From Trichoplax adhaerens (lineage: Eukaryota; Placozoa; Uniplacotomia; Trichoplacea; Trichoplacidae), in NCBI RefSeq assembly GCF_000150275.1, contig NW_002060945.1, positions 2,689,172 to 2,753,171 on the forward strand: a stretch of DNA of 64,000 nt. Direction: 5' to 3'. Shown one piece after another: positions 61,447 through 64,000 of the stretch. The notes beneath the pieces were generated by a model. The model saw only the letters and a list, made by a program, of their open reading frames with translations, was not told the origin of the DNA and ran no database searches. Position numbers and translations under genes: made by a program. Position 1 is the stretch's first letter; every line of letters starts with the position of its first letter.

Positions 61447-62897
61447 TGATGGCTTGAGTTTGATGACTTGATACAGTCTTTTTATCGCTAGTTAAGCTTT
61501 ACTCTTGTAATATGTAGTTTAATAAGACAATGGTTACAATGCACTTTAGCAGTAGATGTAATAAGACTAGGATCTTAATTAAAAGTTTAGCATGATTCAT
61601 GCTTAATCAGTGTTGAAAGGATAACTAATAGTGTGATTGTAGCTCTCATGTCTGGAAGTGCTTTGATTTAACGGATGAAATTTTTGCGTTGTCTATTGAA
61701 CAATAATTATATAATGAAGGAGTAACATGCATTCTAGTTCATAATTGACTGGTAATACCCAAGTATGGAATAAACAAAAATAACAAATCAAGTATTATGA
61801 AAGCGTGTTTTTTTGTAATATGATCATGGCATGGTTTTAGGTTCGTGCTAATTTAGATTGGGGATATACTGCTACGATAGTCTTAATGTGAAGTGAATTG
61901 TTATTCAGTTGTTAGTATTTGGTTATTCGAGTTTAAGCAACTGGTGGGAATGTAATTTTAAATTTGAGCAAAAAAGAATTCTTAGTAAAGATTAGAAACA
62001 GGATTATCTGTTAATCAATTAATTATTAATAGTCCAGAATTAAGCCAATTGTTGTTCAGTATGTATTTAGTTATTCGAGTCGAAGAAACTTATTTGGAAT
62101 ATAATTTTAAATTCGAGTAAAATCAGTTCTTAGTGAGCTATGGAAATTAGAAGGAGTAATATGATTGTGGATTATCTGCTAAAAGCCACTAAATGCCGTT
62201 TTGGCATTTTTCGATTCTTCATGAAGTCCAAACAAAAGTGTAAAATGTAGGCCTAGATAAATTGCGTTTTTTACTTATTAGCCCTACTTCCGAAAGAGGG
62301 GAAAACCGACCAAATCCCAAATTTTGCTGACATGTGTTTTAGCAGAGCTTGGTACGATCAAAACCTTCGATCTGATAAGTATGTCAAAGCTGACGTACAG
62401 TAGTCATGTAGCGAGCGATAGGTAAAGTAAATGTAGTCAGAGATTAAAAACGACATTAGACGAAACTTGAATTTTAATAACATTACAAGGACGCTTTACA
62501 TATGTCCGCCATTAATGATACTGTAAAAGGATCAATCGTATATGTAATTAACAAGTCATAGTATTAACTATAAAATCAGATCATAAAGCTCTGCGAACTA
62601 TCACAAGTGAATCTAGGAAATAACTATATGAAACACGTAGGGCAGGATAACTGATTGCCACCTGAAAATGCAATAAAATACTATTTAACATGTTCGTTTA
62701 CCTACACAAAGTAAAAGACGAAGCATAGGTAAAGTGACCATGCACTTAAAGAAGACATGGTCTCGATAATTAGGAATTTACGTTCAAAGACCATTGGATG
62801 AAATAACATTTTGCTGTCGTAGAATTACAGCGCAAAAGACGAGTTGGTGATGCTCATAATAATAACATAAGGAACTTAATCAATGAAATACAAAAGA
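61447..62897. other. Convergent spacer between perilipin and RBM8A
   Basis: Contains the perilipin 3' flank, an imperfect tandem repeat (61889-62183) and a short stem-loop at about 62194-62213 (AAATGCC / GGCATTT). No gene was recognised. Confidence 0.6.
61889..62183. repeat. Imperfect tandem duplication of about 130-145 bp
   Basis: Units at about 61889-62015 and 62040-62183 share TTATTCGAGT, ATTTTAAATT(T/C)GAG, TTCTTAGT and GGATTATCTG. They differ by many substitutions and a few indels. Confidence 0.75.
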
Positions 62898-63553
62898 TTA
62901 ACGTCTTCGGCCATCTCTGTCATTCCTAATACAGAAAGAAATTACATGGTATTACTTCAGAGATGTAACACATCCAGCAAAGGAAGTTAACGATATACAC
63001 CAGCATAAGATTAATGGGGTACAAATTAATATTAGCGATTTACCTCTTAAGACCCGATGTCTGAGGTCCTTTTACAAAACACCAGTCAACCTTAATAGTT
63101 TGCTCCAATAAATTTGTACCATTCAGGTTATCTATAGCAGCCTGAGCTTCTTTTTTAGTCTCAAATTCAACTAATGCATAACCCTAGCAAATTAGTGTTA
63201 GACTAGTATTAGAAGATGAGATTGATTAAAAGAGCGGCTGGTATCGAATCTATAATATTGTCTGACCTTGATAAAACCTGTACGACGATCTAGATTTAAA
63301 TGGAGATTTTTCACATCTCCGTATTCGGCAAATTTTTCGTATACATCATCCTCTTGGGCTTCCTCATGGATATTTGCAACGAAAACGATCCATCCTTCTA
63401 CAGCTAAATTCATTATCAAGGTGATCAGATATACCACGAAAGACCAAAATGTTACCAGCAATAACTTACATCTTTGGGGTCCAGTAGCATAGTCACCGTC
63501 TACATCCATGGATTCATATTGTAAATTGGAACCTTTCGCTTCCTCACCGTCAT
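62898..63553 (-). CDS. RBM8A: RBM8A/Y14, exon junction complex RRM protein (3' exons only)
   Basis: Four exons: 63470-63553, 63267-63403, 63044-63183, 62898-62925. Y14 pairs with Magoh in the exon junction complex deposited on spliced mRNA. Recognisable are GPQRSVEGWI (spliced across the first junction), [36 protein letters not shown] (the RNP1 region), the second half of the RRM through VDWCFVKGP, and a short basic C-terminus RNDRDGRRR instead of the longer RS tail of vertebrates. The first listed exon begins in mid-codon (an acceptor after a T-rich tract), so at least one upstream exon is missing. I found no convincing candidate in 63554-64000, and the start may lie beyond the window. Confidence 0.92.
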
Positions 63554-64000
63554 CTAAAATTGGAGACAATTAGGAAATTGATCCATTGTAAGTTAGGAAA
63601 ATGCTGTAATGACGAAAAAGGAACTAGCGATAATTCACAACTGTAGAAAGTTGAAGTGACGAATCAACACAATTTTTAAAACTGATTAAGAAAACTAAGG
63701 GTGCATCGTCCATTTACGCTATTGTACATGCCAAGAGTGTTAGCTACAGTAAACTGATAGTCAGCATCAAATTGTTGCCTGTATAATTTCTTTTAATTCA
63801 TTGTGCATTTATGAATTTGCTACAATGAATCGATCATTACGACGATGACAAAGCTAAGGTTGGTGCGTAGTCTAACTAGAGGATCGATTGATGAGGCAAA
63901 CAAGACTAAACTTTTGCTGAATCATGAATAGTATTATGATGATACACTAATCAGTTCTTCTATCAGTGTGAATATCCATAGAGAATATTAGAGTCTTTCA
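63554..64000. other. Right edge: presumed RBM8A intron or upstream DNA
   Basis: No exon with the expected acidic/basic Y14 N-terminus was found on the minus strand and no gene on the plus strand. It is probably intronic or promoter sequence. Confidence 0.45.

Noticed and set aside
62190-62216. Stem-loop AAATGCC..GGCATTT followed by T run as a terminator or histone-type 3' end
   Set aside because: Eukaryotic context, no histone gene nearby and the stem does not match the histone consensus.

Overview
The window is eukaryotic and AT-rich. Conserved genes are split by short introns (mostly 60-300 bp, GT..AG), spacing is compact, and the gene set is animal: an axonemal dynein intermediate chain, SCAMP, perilipin, PRCC, TMEM234, AK6, Y14/RBM8A and a class C GPCR. 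The best guess is an early-branching metazoan, probably a placozoan (Trichoplax type). This is inferred from gene content and architecture, not from a database hit. No phage, plasmid, CRISPR or rRNA feature was seen.

Layout. 1-1650 holds no recognisable gene. 1954-6687: two tandem intronless 2-oxoglutarate/Fe(II) dioxygenases of the clavaminate-synthase-like (TauD) superfamily, followed by about 4.7 kb with decayed copies of their flanks. 11445-16765 (-): DNAI1, reconstructed as 25 exons and 675 aa. 17903-20385 (+): PRCC, 8 exons, 378 aa, divergent from DNAI1. 21596-25658 (-): SCAMP, 10 exons, 369 aa, tail-to-tail with PRCC. 29691-31361 (-): single-exon F-box/ankyrin protein. 33624-34037 (+): TMEM234. 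36221-48320 (+): three tandem six-exon genes for secreted-pathway JmjC oxygenases, each with one EF-hand and a C-terminal RDEL retention signal; the 5' 1.68 kb of copies 1 and 2 is almost identical. 49954-51304 (-): adenylate kinase 6, 3 exons. 53464-55980 (+): intronless class C GPCR. 58939-61446 (+): perilipin, 8 exons, 427 aa. 62898-63553 (-): the 3' four exons of RBM8A/Y14, whose 5' end was not found and may lie beyond the window.

The genes do not form one pathway. Shared features are local tandem duplication (dioxygenases, JmjC) and a pentanucleotide repeat, (ACAGT)n with arms inverted about GTAC centres. Its dense clusters lie mostly within about 0.1-0.6 kb upstream of start codons (dioxygenase 1, DNAI1/PRCC, SCAMP, F-box, TMEM234, perilipin) and are absent from the JmjC cluster and from the flanks of the GPCR and dioxygenase 2. 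This promoter association is the most interesting unexplained signal here.

All spliced models were built by eye from reading frame, GT/AG sites and family conservation. Every complete model sums to a multiple of three. UTRs and transcription starts are unknown.
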